Positions 35,545 through 44,587 of a stretch of 64,000 bases of DNA are shown here, piece by piece. A model generated the notes under the pieces. It saw nothing but the letters and a program-made list of their open reading frames with translations. It was not told the DNA's origin and searched no databases. Numbering within the stretch: position 1 is the stretch's first letter; every line of letters begins with the position of its first letter. This DNA comes from Arthrospiribacter ruber (GTDB lineage Bacteria; Bacteroidota; Bacteroidia; Cytophagales; Cyclobacteriaceae): positions 62,001 through 126,000 of the forward strand of contig NZ_RPHB01000008.1 in NCBI RefSeq assembly GCF_019343195.1, given 5' to 3'. A program made the translations under genes and the position numbers.

Positions 35545-35859
35545 CATATACTTAGTGATATATAGTAGAAATATACTTCGTGAAATAAATAGAAATATGC
35601 CTTTGGTGATATAGATTTCTAGGTCAGGCCGGATTTGGAGGAATAAGCCTTGATTTCATCTCCATATTTCAAATATATTTCTACTGTATTTCAATTGTGT
35701 TTCAACCTTATTTCTACTTTATCCCGAATCGCTTCGCTCTCGGGACTTCCGCTAAAGCTCCAGTTTCAATCGTATTTCTACTGTATTTCAATTGTATTTC
35801 AACCTTATTTCTACTGTATTTCAAGCATAGTTATATAAACCCCAAAACAACTTAAAGAC
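35545..35859. repeat. Periodic repeat region between scoA and scoB
   Basis: No supportable gene. At 35676-35718 and 35773-35815 there are two 43-bp direct copies differing at one base, built of 11-base units such as TGTATTTCAAT, TGTATTTCAAC and CTTATTTCTAC. More degenerate units lie before and after them. Between the copies is a GC-richer segment with the inverted pair CCCGA / TCGGG (35723-35744). On the left (35548-35610) are three degenerate copies of an ATATACTT...GTGATATA-like unit, and AGTAGAAATATA there is the reverse complement of TATATTTCTACT at 35674-35685. Confidence 0.85.
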
Positions 35860-36519
35860 ATGTTAAATAAAGATCAAATAGCCCAAAGAATAGCCAAAGA
35901 GGTCCAGAATGGACAGTATATAAATTTAGGGATCGGTATTCCCACATTAGTGGCCAACTACATTCCTGATGATCTGGAAGTGGTCCTCCAATCCGAAAAC
36001 GGATTATTGGGTATTGGTCCATTTCCTACGGAAGATAAAATCGATCCGGATCTGATAAATGCAGGGAAGCAGACCATTACCATGGTTAAAGGTTCAGCAT
36101 TGTTCAGTTCCGCGGAATCCTTCTCCATGATAAGAGGAGGACATGTTCACCTGACGATCTTAGGGGCCATGGAAGTTTCTGAAACAGGTGACATCGCCAA
36201 TTGGAAGATTCCTGGCAAAATGGTAAAAGGTATGGGAGGAGCTATGGATTTGGTAGCCTCGGCAGAAAACATCATTGTGGCCATGCAGCATTGCAGTAAA
36301 GATGGTCAGCCCAAATTACTGAAAAACTGTAGCCTTCCTATCACTGGAATCCGTTGTGTCAAAAAGATTGTCACTGACCTTGCAGTACTGGAAGTCTTAC
36401 CTGAAGGAGGATTCAAATTGCTTGAGCGCGCCCCAGGAGTGAGTGTAGAAGAAATCAAGCAAAAAACAGAAGGTCGTTTGGTCGTGGAAGGAGAAATTCC
36501 CGAAATGGTTTTTGATTAA
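35860..36519 (+). CDS. scoB: 3-oxoacid CoA-transferase subunit B
   Basis: Beta chain of the CoA-transferase, 219 residues. It carries the catalytic Glu in QSENGLLGIGPFP and the N-terminal YINLGIGIPTLVANYIP. The central GGHVHLTILGAMEVSETGD and WKIPGKMVKGMGGAMDLV are typical. It should form a heteromer with ScoA and feed ketone-body or short-chain-acid metabolism into acetoacetyl-CoA. The start follows the periodic repeat region. Confidence 0.95.
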   Translation: MLNKDQIAQRIAKEVQNGQYINLGIGIPTLVANYIPDDLEVVLQSENGLLGIGPFPTEDKIDPDLINAGKQTITMVKGSALFSSAESFSMIRGGHVHLTILGAMEVSETGDIANWKIPGKMVKGMGGAMDLVASAENIIVAMQHCSKDGQPKLLKNCSLPITGIRCVKKIVTDLAVLEVLPEGGFKLLERAPGVSVEEIKQKTEGRLVVEGEIPEMVFD

Positions 36520-36587
36520 TTGGGTTTGAAAGTTTGGGCCTTCCATTTACTAAATATATTCGCGGTAACATCATCATAAAGGCATTA

Positions 36588-37190
36588 TCATTTAATAATA
36601 GAATTTATCTCATATTCCATATACCCGGCAGTATTTTTCATACACTCTTGCCCAAAAAGTCCTTGGATAACATATAGTGACAAATCTATACCCGCAGCAA
36701 CTCCGGCTGCGGTTTTTATTTTACCCAAGTCTACAAACCTTTCATCCCTTTTGGGAGTGGAATTTTTTGCCAAGTCCATCACATCCTCAAAAACGGATTG
36801 ATGGGTGGTAAAGGCTTTGTCATCAAGATACCCCAATTTGGCCAAAATCCGCGCACCACTACAGACTGACATGGTTACTTGGGTGTTGGGAATGAGTTTA
36901 TTTATGCAACTCATCATCCAACTGTCATTTATCACGTTTTTGCTACCGTCTCCTCCTGGAATAACAAGGATATCGACAGATTGGATTTGCCCTAAATCAA
37001 TATCGGGAATTACCTTCAAACCGTTTTTGGCATGGATTACCTCACCATTTTTACTTACTGTTGTGATGTTCATCAGTTGATAGCCGGACAACTCGTTTGC
37101 AACTGAAAACACCTCAAATGGTCCTGCAAAATCCAGAACCTCTACCTCATCAAACAGTAGTATCAGGACTTCAATCTTCTTTTCTGCCAT
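36588..37190 (-). CDS. DJ-1/PfpI family protein
   Basis: A 200-residue class I glutamine-amidotransferase-like protein. The nucleophile Cys is in MSVCSGARILAKLG, and the N-terminal VLILLFDEVEVLDFAGPFEVF is typical of the subgroup that includes isonitrile hydratases and the N-terminal part of GlxA-like regulators. No DNA-binding domain is attached. The real activity cannot be told from sequence. It is divergent from the ZIP transporter gene, with about 127 bases between them. Confidence 0.88.
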   Translation of the reverse strand: MAEKKIEVLILLFDEVEVLDFAGPFEVFSVANELSGYQLMNITTVSKNGEVIHAKNGLKVIPDIDLGQIQSVDILVIPGGDGSKNVINDSWMMSCINKLIPNTQVTMSVCSGARILAKLGYLDDKAFTTHQSVFEDVMDLAKNSTPKRDERFVDLGKIKTAAGVAAGIDLSLYVIQGLFGQECMKNTAGYMEYEINSIIK

Positions 37191-37317
37191 AATTTTTGAT
37201 ATCAGGATATTGCCTTTTCATTCTTTCCAGTCCCTAAATTAAATGAATAATTGACTTTAAGAATAAATTAGGCTGTCATAAAATTATATACTATTTTGAA
37301 AGGATTTTTGAAAATTG

Positions 37318-38145
37318 ATGGAACTGGACGATAATCTATTATACGCTTTTTTGTTGACTACCATGGCGGGCCTTTCTACCGGTATTGGAGGTTTGGCTGC
37401 CTTTAGCAAGCATGCAAGAAAAAGCAAATACCTGGCTTTTGGACTTGGTCTGGCCGCTGGGGCGATGATATACATTTCATTTGTTGAGCTGATTTTTGGA
37501 GCATTGGAAACCTTCAAGGACAATTATGAGGAGGAATCAGAAGCTTACTTAAGAGTGACGCTCTATTTTATCGGAGGTTTGGTCATCATAGGTCTTTTGG
37601 GGGTTCTCATTTCTTGGATTGCTGACCGGTTCAATATTTCCAAGGAAAACCTTGCCGAAATCGGAGCCAAAGAACTGGATGACAAAAAAGCAAAAAGTCT
37701 TTATAAAACAGGAATTATAACAGCCATCGCTCTGGCCGTACATAATTTACCGGAAGGCTTGGTGACTTTTTTGACCACCATTCAGGATGTCAATCTGGGG
37801 ATTGGAATTGCCATAGCTATCGCCATTCACAATATTCCCGAAGGACTGGCAGTTGCCCTGCCCATCTATCATGCCACCAAGAGCAAGAAAAAAGCACTTT
37901 TGGTTACATTAGCAGCAGGACTCTCTGAACCTATTGGCGCAGGTATCGCGTATTTCTTATTTTTCGAAAATGCTGATCCTGATGTTTTTGACGTAGTCAA
38001 TGTTTTTGTAGCCAGTATAATGGTGTATGTGGCATTCTTTGAGCTACTGCCCCAAGCATACAAAACCGGCCATGAAACACACAGTAAATGGGGACTCATA
38101 GCCGGTTTCGGAATTATGGGAATAAGTATTGCTTTGTTGGCTTAA
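37318..38145 (+). CDS. zupT: ZIP family metal transporter (ZupT type)
   Basis: Imports zinc and other divalent metals across the inner membrane. It is 275 residues from the ATG at 37318, preceded by an AAAGGA stretch. Eight membrane segments are likely. The metal path shows two signature motifs: AVHNLPEGLVTFLTT and AIHNIPEGLAVALPIY, spaced as in E. coli ZupT. The central loop is acidic (EEESEAYL) rather than His-rich. It converges on purL, and the two stop codons share the palindrome TTAA. Confidence 0.92.
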   Translation: MELDDNLLYAFLLTTMAGLSTGIGGLAAFSKHARKSKYLAFGLGLAAGAMIYISFVELIFGALETFKDNYEEESEAYLRVTLYFIGGLVIIGLLGVLISWIADRFNISKENLAEIGAKELDDKKAKSLYKTGIITAIALAVHNLPEGLVTFLTTIQDVNLGIGIAIAIAIHNIPEGLAVALPIYHATKSKKKALLVTLAAGLSEPIGAGIAYFLFFENADPDVFDVVNVFVASIMVYVAFFELLPQAYKTGHETHSKWGLIAGFGIMGISIALLA

Positions 38146-41100
38146 CTCCCTTGCTTATCTGCAACCCACCTATAAGCATTTACAAAAGCTTCCATCCATG
38201 GGCTGATTTCTTCATTGGCCCTTTCTGCTGGATAATAAGGCCAGTTCCATGGCTTCAATGACCTTTCAATGTGGGGCATGATGGCTAAATGTCTGCCATC
38301 TGATGATGCAATTCCAGCTACTGAATAATCCGATCCATTTGGATTACCCGGATAGCCTTGATAGGAATAAGTCATCCCAATATGATATGTACTTTTCTCT
38401 TTAGGCAAGGAAAACTTTCCTTCTCCATGTGCCACCCAAACGCCAAGTCTTTGGCCGGATAAGCTACCGAACATCACCGTATCGTTTTCAGGTATATCTA
38501 CATTGACAAATGCAGACTCAAACTTGTGACTTTCATTGTGCAGCATCTTGGGCTTTTGGTCATGATCTGTTGTAACCAAACCTAACTCCACCATCAGTTG
38601 ACAACCGTTGCAAACACCTAAACTCAAAGTGTCTTTACGGGCATAAAAATTATCCAAAGCCTGTTTGGCCTTTTCATTGTAAAGAAAAGCACCAGCCCAC
38701 CCTTTGGCAGACCCCAAAACATCTGAATTGGAAAAACCTCCAACAAAAACGATCATCTGAATATCTTCCAGATTTTCCCTGCCGGAAATCAGGTCAGTCA
38801 TGTGGACATCCTTGACATCAAATCCTGCCAACCAAAGTGAATAGGCCATTTCTCTATCCCCATTGACACCTTTTTCACGGATGATAGCTGCCTTTTTACC
38901 GGATGGCTCTTTTCTAAAGGGATTCAAACCAAAGGAATCAAAAGTTCCTTTCCAGTCCTCCCCGAATTTGTAAATGAGTTTTTGGTTTTTGTAATTGGAG
39001 AACCTTTCCAAAGCCAGTTTATCTCCCGATTGCTTTTTGTCCAACAAATACGAAGATTTAAACCAAGTATCTCTCATTTCCAACACATCCAGTTCCAAGG
39101 ATATCTGATCCATATTAACCTTTCCATCCAAGGTCACATCTGCAATGGAAACATAAGAAATGCCATAATTGGCCAATACTGCTCTAGTCCTTTCAGGATT
39201 GCTCACCTGGATCAAAACCCCCGGGTTTTCTGCAAAAAGTGACTTGACATAATCCCCTTCAGCCAATCTGTCCAATTTGACTTTTAAACCTACACTTTCG
39301 GATGGAAAACACATTTCTAAAAGAGAAGTGATCAAGCCCCCTGAACCAATGTCGTGTCCGGCCAATAGTTCACCTTTTTCGATCAGTTTTTGAACAACCA
39401 TAAATGCTTGGGAAAAATAGTAAGCATCCTTTACATCCGGTACCTCCTGCCCTACTTTGTTGAGCATTTGGGCAAAACTTGAACCTCCCAGTTTGGGTGA
39501 GTCCTTTGAAAAATCTATGAAGTAAACCTTAGAGCCTTCTACAGGCTTTAGATCAGGAGATATCGTAGCTTTTGGGTCAGAACACTCCCCAACCGAAGAG
39601 ATGATTACTGTCCCCGGAGAATAAACGGTCTTTCCACCTGGATATTTCTGTGTCATGGACAGGGAGTCTTTACCGGTAGGAATATTCAGACCAAGTTCAA
39701 TAGCAAATTCAGAAACCGCTTCTACAGCCCTGTATAACCTGTCATTTTCACCTTCATTTTTGGCTGGCCACATCCAGTTGGCACTCAAGGACACCCCTGA
39801 CAAACCATCCGTAATAGGCGCCCAAACAAGATTGGTCAAGGCTTCCGCAATCGCCAAACGGGATCCTGCTTCGGGATTAGCCAAAGCAGCTACCGGGGCA
39901 TGTCCTATAGAAGTTGCAATGCCTTTGTCCGCATTGAAATCCAAGGCCATCACAGCCACATTATTAAGAGGCAATTGGATCTCACCCGTAGTCTGCTGTG
40001 TCGCTACCCTTCCCGTTACCGACCTGTCTACCTTATTGGTCAACCAGTCCTTACAGGCCACAGCTTCCAGCTGCAGCACATCAGAAATGTAACCCTTCAG
40101 TTGTTCGGCTGAATACTCCGGTTCTGAATAGTTAGATTGGGAGGTTTTGTCCTCCAAAACTGTCTTAGGACTACTTCCAAACATATTGGCCAGGTTCCAA
40201 TCTACAGGTTTGGCACCAGTCGGGCCATGCTCGAATTTAAAGTGCATGTCACCGGTAGTTTCTCCAACTACATAAAAAGGAGCCCTTTCCCTATCGGATA
40301 TTTTCTTTAGTATTTCTACGTCTTTTTCATGGACTACCAATCCCATTCTTTCCTGAGATTCGTTTCCGATGATCTCCTTATGGGACAAGGTAGGATCTCC
40401 TACAGGAAGCTTGTCAATATGGATCGTACCTCCGGTTGTTTCCACCAGTTCAGAAAGACAATTGAGGTGTCCTCCAGCACCATGGTCATGAATCGAAATG
40501 ATCGGGTTATCCTTGCTTTCAGCCATGGCACGGATCACATTGGCCACACGCTTCTGCATCTCCGGATTGGACCTTTGAATGGCATTCAACTCAATAGCAT
40601 TGCTGAATTCACCCGTATTGACGGAAGAAACTGCTCCTCCTCCCATACCAATGCGGTAATTGTCACCACCCATGACGATAATTTTATCGCCCTTGCCCGG
40701 CTCATTCTTTTTGGCATATTCCTTTCTTGTAAATCCTATCCCTCCAGCCAGCATAATGACCTTGTCAAATCCATGGGATTTTTCATTCTCCTCATGCTCA
40801 AAAGTAAGTACCGACCCACAGATCAGGGGCTGACCGAATTTATTTCCAAAATCAGAAGCTCCGTTGGAAGCTTTGATCAGAATATCCATCGGGGTCTGGT
40901 AAAGCCATTTTCGCTCTTCGAGGTTTTTTTCCCAGCTCCTGTTTTTTTCCGAACGGGGATAAGAAGTCATGTATACTGCCGTACCGGCAAGAGGAATGGA
41001 CGCAGTACCACCTGCCAATCTATCTCTGATTTCTCCACCTGACCCTGTTGCTGCACCGTTGAACGGTTCCACGGTTGTTGGAAAATTGTGGGTTTCGGCC

Positions 41101-41831
41101 TTGAGAGAAAGGACCGTGTCAATGGTTTCTGTCTCAAAAAAGTCAGCTTTGTCCTGTGTCTTGGGGGCAAATTGTTGCGCTTTTGGACCATCCACAAACG
41201 CCACATTATCTTTGTAAGCAGAAACGATCTTGTTGGGGTTTCGCTTGGAAGTTTCTTTGATCAGTTGAAAAAGGGTCTTTTCCTTTTCAACCCCGTCTAT
41301 GATAAAAGTCCCATTGAATATCTTGTGGCGGCAATGTTCGGAATTGACCTGACTGAATCCAAAAACTTCAGAATCTGTCAAAGGTCTTTCCAACTGCTTG
41401 CTGACACCTTCTAAGTAAGTGATTTCTTCATCACTGAGTGCAAGCCCTTCTTTTTCACTGTAGGACTTGATATCTTTTACTTCAATGATATCCTCAGGCT
41501 CTAGGTGAATGTCAAATATTTCCTGATTGAGTCCATGGTATTCCTTTTGGAGCATGGGGTCAATATTATCCCCTTCCTTTAGCGGGAAATATTCCTCTAT
41601 CCTTATAATACCTTCAATGCCCATGTTGACGGTGATTTCAACCGCATTGGTGGACCATGGAGTAATCATTTCTTTTCTGGGTCCGGCAAACTTACCTTCC
41701 ACTTCTTTACTCTGAAGCTGAGTAGCCTCACCAAAGAGCCAGGTCAGTTTATCGATATCTTGGGAATTTAATGGGTGTTTTGCCTGAACTGCATAAATCA
41801 GGTCTTTGGGGGATTGGAAAAAGAGGATCAT
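38142..41831 (-). CDS. purL: Phosphoribosylformylglycinamidine synthase, single-chain
   Basis: Fourth step of purine synthesis: converts FGAR and glutamine to FGAM with ATP. It is 1229 residues from the ATG at 41831; an upstream in-frame ATG at 41867 only adds 12 residues. This is the long fused form, with an N-terminal PurS-like part, two AIRS-like halves (LKAETHNFPTTVEPFNGAATG; ISIHDHGAGG; GHDIGSGGL) and a C-terminal glutaminase with the nucleophile Cys in LGVCNGCQLMVELG and His in MPHIERS. It converges with zupT. Confidence 0.97.
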   Translation of the reverse strand: MILFFQSPKDLIYAVQAKHPLNSQDIDKLTWLFGEATQLQSKEVEGKFAGPRKEMITPWSTNAVEITVNMGIEGIIRIEEYFPLKEGDNIDPMLQKEYHGLNQEIFDIHLEPEDIIEVKDIKSYSEKEGLALSDEEITYLEGVSKQLERPLTDSEVFGFSQVNSEHCRHKIFNGTFIIDGVEKEKTLFQLIKETSKRNPNKIVSAYKDNVAFVDGPKAQQFAPKTQDKADFFETETIDTVLSLKAETHNFPTTVEPFNGAATGSGGEIRDRLAGGTASIPLAGTAVYMTSYPRSEKNRSWEKNLEERKWLYQTPMDILIKASNGASDFGNKFGQPLICGSVLTFEHEENEKSHGFDKVIMLAGGIGFTRKEYAKKNEPGKGDKIIVMGGDNYRIGMGGGAVSSVNTGEFSNAIELNAIQRSNPEMQKRVANVIRAMAESKDNPIISIHDHGAGGHLNCLSELVETTGGTIHIDKLPVGDPTLSHKEIIGNESQERMGLVVHEKDVEILKKISDRERAPFYVVGETTGDMHFKFEHGPTGAKPVDWNLANMFGSSPKTVLEDKTSQSNYSEPEYSAEQLKGYISDVLQLEAVACKDWLTNKVDRSVTGRVATQQTTGEIQLPLNNVAVMALDFNADKGIATSIGHAPVAALANPEAGSRLAIAEALTNLVWAPITDGLSGVSLSANWMWPAKNEGENDRLYRAVEAVSEFAIELGLNIPTGKDSLSMTQKYPGGKTVYSPGTVIISSVGECSDPKATISPDLKPVEGSKVYFIDFSKDSPKLGGSSFAQMLNKVGQEVPDVKDAYYFSQAFMVVQKLIEKGELLAGHDIGSGGLITSLLEMCFPSESVGLKVKLDRLAEGDYVKSLFAENPGVLIQVSNPERTRAVLANYGISYVSIADVTLDGKVNMDQISLELDVLEMRDTWFKSSYLLDKKQSGDKLALERFSNYKNQKLIYKFGEDWKGTFDSFGLNPFRKEPSGKKAAIIREKGVNGDREMAYSLWLAGFDVKDVHMTDLISGRENLEDIQMIVFVGGFSNSDVLGSAKGWAGAFLYNEKAKQALDNFYARKDTLSLGVCNGCQLMVELGLVTTDHDQKPKMLHNESHKFESAFVNVDIPENDTVMFGSLSGQRLGVWVAHGEGKFSLPKEKSTYHIGMTYSYQGYPGNPNGSDYSVAGIASSDGRHLAIMPHIERSLKPWNWPYYPAERANEEISPWMEAFVNAYRWVADKQGS

Positions 41832-41899
41832 GTGCTGTTTTTTGAAGCCTTTTTTGAGAAGGAGCAAAGGTAAGTATTTGAGGCAAAAGATTAAAGTAA

Positions 41900-43117
41900 T
41901 TATTCATTCAGCCTTCTGTACACATATGGAAAATCGCTTAAAATCCGGATAACATGGTGGGCCAGCAAGGCAGGACTTGTCTTTTGGTCCAACTTTCTTC
42001 CCAAAAATTGCTGCATCCTGTTCTTGTAAGGCAGGACGGTATCTTCTATCCAATGAGCTGTTTTGTACCTCGGGTTGATGTTGACATAGCCAGCGGCCAA
42101 TGCACTGGGTACCAAAAGGTGGGAACCATGAATTCCCAATATCAAATGCGTCTTCCCATATATACTATTTCTTTCTATCTCGGATTCGCTATGGATGTCA
42201 TCCACCCTAAGGTCTTCGATTTCGGGAATAAACTTTCCTGTATTGCCAAGCCCGGAAACATACATTTCCACATCTGGAATTTCCTTAGAAATTATTTTAT
42301 AAAATCTTTCAACAAGAAGTTTTTGCCTCCACAAAAAAACGAACCTGAATCTTCCAAGTACTTTGAATTTTCTACATGCCAAATAGGCTTTTTCAAGCAT
42401 GTCCGAATCCAGCCAAAACCTGTCTTCTCTCAGCACAAAACCAATTCTTGGACTTCTATTTGAAAACTCCTTCAAATCAAATCTTGGAATTTTCACCAAT
42501 TTTTGAAGGGGAACTTTCAAATGATCCAAATGCACATATGCAGGATGCAAAACCACCTCCTCAAAATCAGAAATGGCCTTTTTTATCTCTTCATGTAATC
42601 CCGGCATCACTGGCTGAATGGATGAAACCGGAATATCAACAGTCCAAACTTCCGCCACTAAACCGGGAACTAGCCAACGACATTGTTTGGGAATCAGTAC
42701 AATTATGGCATATCCATCATATTCGATACAGGCATTCCAAAGTTTGGTGAATACATGCCCAAAACAATTATCCAGACAATTGATGATTACTGCTTTTTTG
42801 ACATCATGTATTTTACTTCTCTCAAATGTAAGTTTCTCCACATTTCCGGACTTCAGACTTTCTTCCAATTGAGTTTCCAACCAATTGTAGTCAGCTGAAG
42901 GTTTTATCACTTCGTAAGTAGAGGAATCGACTTGTAAATCAAAATCAATGGTGTGGCCAATAGGCATAGTTTCCATCCATTTCCCATTACAAGCCCCACA
43001 GGAAAATGTGTGCATCACATGGATTCCGGAAAACAAAAACCCTTCGGACTGCAAGTCATTTTCCCCACAATGGGGACAATCTCTAAATACAGGCTGGTAT
43101 GGATGTAGTGAAATCAA
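41900..43117 (-). CDS. Zinc-ribbon protein with possible glycosyltransferase-like C-terminal part
   Basis: A 405-residue protein of unknown function. The N-terminal 50 residues form a likely zinc ribbon: Cys14-PH-Cys17 and Cys40-GA-Cys43. Because this ribbon precedes the first internal ATG, the TTG at 43117 is taken as the start. The C-terminal two thirds contain HLILGIHGSHLLVPSALAAG followed by NINPRYKTAHWIEDTVLPY, a layout that recalls nucleotide-sugar-dependent glycosyltransferases (an acceptor-proximal HG-x-HL loop), but I cannot place it in a family. It lies 68 bases upstream of purL on the same strand. Confidence 0.7.
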   Translation of the reverse strand: MISLHPYQPVFRDCPHCGENDLQSEGFLFSGIHVMHTFSCGACNGKWMETMPIGHTIDFDLQVDSSTYEVIKPSADYNWLETQLEESLKSGNVEKLTFERSKIHDVKKAVIINCLDNCFGHVFTKLWNACIEYDGYAIIVLIPKQCRWLVPGLVAEVWTVDIPVSSIQPVMPGLHEEIKKAISDFEEVVLHPAYVHLDHLKVPLQKLVKIPRFDLKEFSNRSPRIGFVLREDRFWLDSDMLEKAYLACRKFKVLGRFRFVFLWRQKLLVERFYKIISKEIPDVEMYVSGLGNTGKFIPEIEDLRVDDIHSESEIERNSIYGKTHLILGIHGSHLLVPSALAAGYVNINPRYKTAHWIEDTVLPYKNRMQQFLGRKLDQKTSPALLAHHVIRILSDFPYVYRRLNE

Positions 43118-43332
43118 AATAAAAGAATGAAAGTATCGGACGAATATCCGTTTTTTTCATTGAATCAAAAAAACAAAGATATAAACCTGAAGACTCTTAT
43201 TTCCAGTAAAAAACATGACAGCGATCATATTAAAAGGCAGAAAGGCTAAGCTCCACAAATAAAAAAAGTGGGTGAAATAAGCATATTGGTGGATTTTTTG
43301 TATTTTCCAATCATTAACTAAAACCTGAAAAA

Positions 43333-44181
43333 ATGAAAACTATTTTAGTCCCTTACGATTTTTCACAGGAAGCCGAACATGCTTTCAACTTTGCCAAAGA
43401 ACTTGCCAACAATACAAAAAAGAGGTTGAGGTTATTCCATGTAGTGGAATTGCCGGGGCCTCAAAGTTTCAACAGTATGGGTGACGCCACTGCCCATTCC
43501 AATGATGCACAGCAGATCTTTATGGTGGAACTTGTGGAAAAACGCAAGCAACAAATGGCCGAACTGGAAGCCAAATACAAAGATGCTCCTTTCAAGTTTG
43601 ATACAAAGATTGTTTTTGGAAATCCTTTCGCTGGAATTTCCAGAGAAATCACTGAAGCAAATGCAGACCTTGTTGTTATGGGAAGTAAAGGTTCTTCCGG
43701 CCTTGAAGAAGTCCTGATCGGAAGCAATACAGAAAAAGTGGTCCGAAATGCTACATGCCCTGTCATTACCATCAAAAATGAAGTCCATCCGGATCAGATC
43801 AAGAAAGTGGTTTTTGCCAGTGACTTTGACGAAGTTCCGGAAAAAGTGGTTGAAAAACTGCAAACTGCTTCTTTGGTGATCAATGCCGAACTCCATTTGG
43901 TGAAAATCAACACACCAAGTATGTTTGAAAACTCACGGACATCCAAGAAAAAAATCCAGGACTTTGTGGCCAAATACGGCCTTAAAGTGGCCTCAATGGA
44001 TGTTTATAACAGCTCCTCAGAGGAAGAAGGAATAATAGAATACGCAGATGACATCAATGCAGATATGATTGCCATGGCCACTCATGGAAGAACAGGGTTC
44101 TTGCATTTGCTAAGTGGAAGTATAGCAGAAGATGTTGTAAATGCCGCCAGAAGACCGGTATGGACCATGAAATCTAAGTGA
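43333..44181 (+). CDS. Tandem universal stress protein (UspA family)
   Basis: A 282-residue protein with two Usp domains. The first (residues about 1-147) has [18 protein letters not shown] and the ATP-binding [20 protein letters not shown]. The second (about 150-282) ends with [20 protein letters not shown], in which the G-x2-G-x9-G pattern is kept. Usp proteins are induced under stress and may bind nucleotides. Its stop is followed after 1 base by the SUI1-like gene, so they are co-transcribed. Confidence 0.92.
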   Translation: MKTILVPYDFSQEAEHAFNFAKELANNTKKRLRLFHVVELPGPQSFNSMGDATAHSNDAQQIFMVELVEKRKQQMAELEAKYKDAPFKFDTKIVFGNPFAGISREITEANADLVVMGSKGSSGLEEVLIGSNTEKVVRNATCPVITIKNEVHPDQIKKVVFASDFDEVPEKVVEKLQTASLVINAELHLVKINTPSMFENSRTSKKKIQDFVAKYGLKVASMDVYNSSSEEEGIIEYADDINADMIAMATHGRTGFLHLLSGSIAEDVVNAARRPVWTMKSK

Positions 44182-44182
44182 T

Positions 44183-44542
44183 ATGGGAAGAAAGAGTAAA
44201 AGCAACGACTGGAAAAAAAGAGATGGAGTAGTCTATTCAACCAGTAGTGACTTTGAGTTTGATGCAGGCAATGAGGATGATATAGAAACTCCTCCGCCCC
44301 AACAACAAAAGCTAAAGGTCATGTTGGACAAAAAATCAAGAGGGGGAAAACAGGTCACTCTAGTTGATGGTTTTGTGGGCACTGAAGATGACTTAAAAGA
44401 TCTGGGAAAAACGCTCAAAAACAAATGTGGCGTAGGAGGGTCTGCCAAGGATGGAGAAATTCTGATCCAGGGGGATCACCGGGACAAAGTGCTGGAAGTC
44501 CTTATCCAACTCGGCTATAAAGCAAAAAAATCAGGAGGTTAA
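44183..44542 (+). CDS. yciH: SUI1/YciH-like translation factor
   Basis: A 119-residue member of the eIF1/SUI1 family. The conserved domain is at the C-terminus: [36 protein letters not shown] and [16 protein letters not shown]. The N-terminal third is charged and probably disordered. Bacterial YciH is thought to affect start-codon choice or translation under stress, although its role is not settled. Co-transcription with the stress protein fits this idea. Confidence 0.92.
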   Translation: MGRKSKSNDWKKRDGVVYSTSSDFEFDAGNEDDIETPPPQQQKLKVMLDKKSRGGKQVTLVDGFVGTEDDLKDLGKTLKNKCGVGGSAKDGEILIQGDHRDKVLEVLIQLGYKAKKSGG

Positions 44543-44549
44543 TCTATTT

Positions 44550-44583
44550 TAAGCACCAAGCTAATGTGGCTTGGTGTTTTTTG
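44550..44583 (+). terminator. Rho-independent terminator after the Usp-SUI1 operon
   Basis: Stem AAGCACCAAGC / GGCTTGGTG around TAATGT followed by T6. It ends only a few bases before the likely ATG (44588) of the next gene. Read-through would be needed if that gene has no own promoter. Confidence 0.85.
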
Positions 44584-44587
44584 TCTT

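Noticed and set aside
35676-35815. The two 43-bp blocks considered as a CRISPR or IS end pair
   Set aside because: Only two copies, internally periodic, no spacer series, no transposase frame between them.
40329-41042. A 237-residue frame opposite purL
   Set aside because: It is a shadow of purL on the other strand, with no recognisable protein features.
43118-43332. A small CGGA/TCCG hairpin with T7 near 43137-43158
   Set aside because: The stem has only four pairs, and it lies between two divergent gene starts, where a terminator has no clear use.
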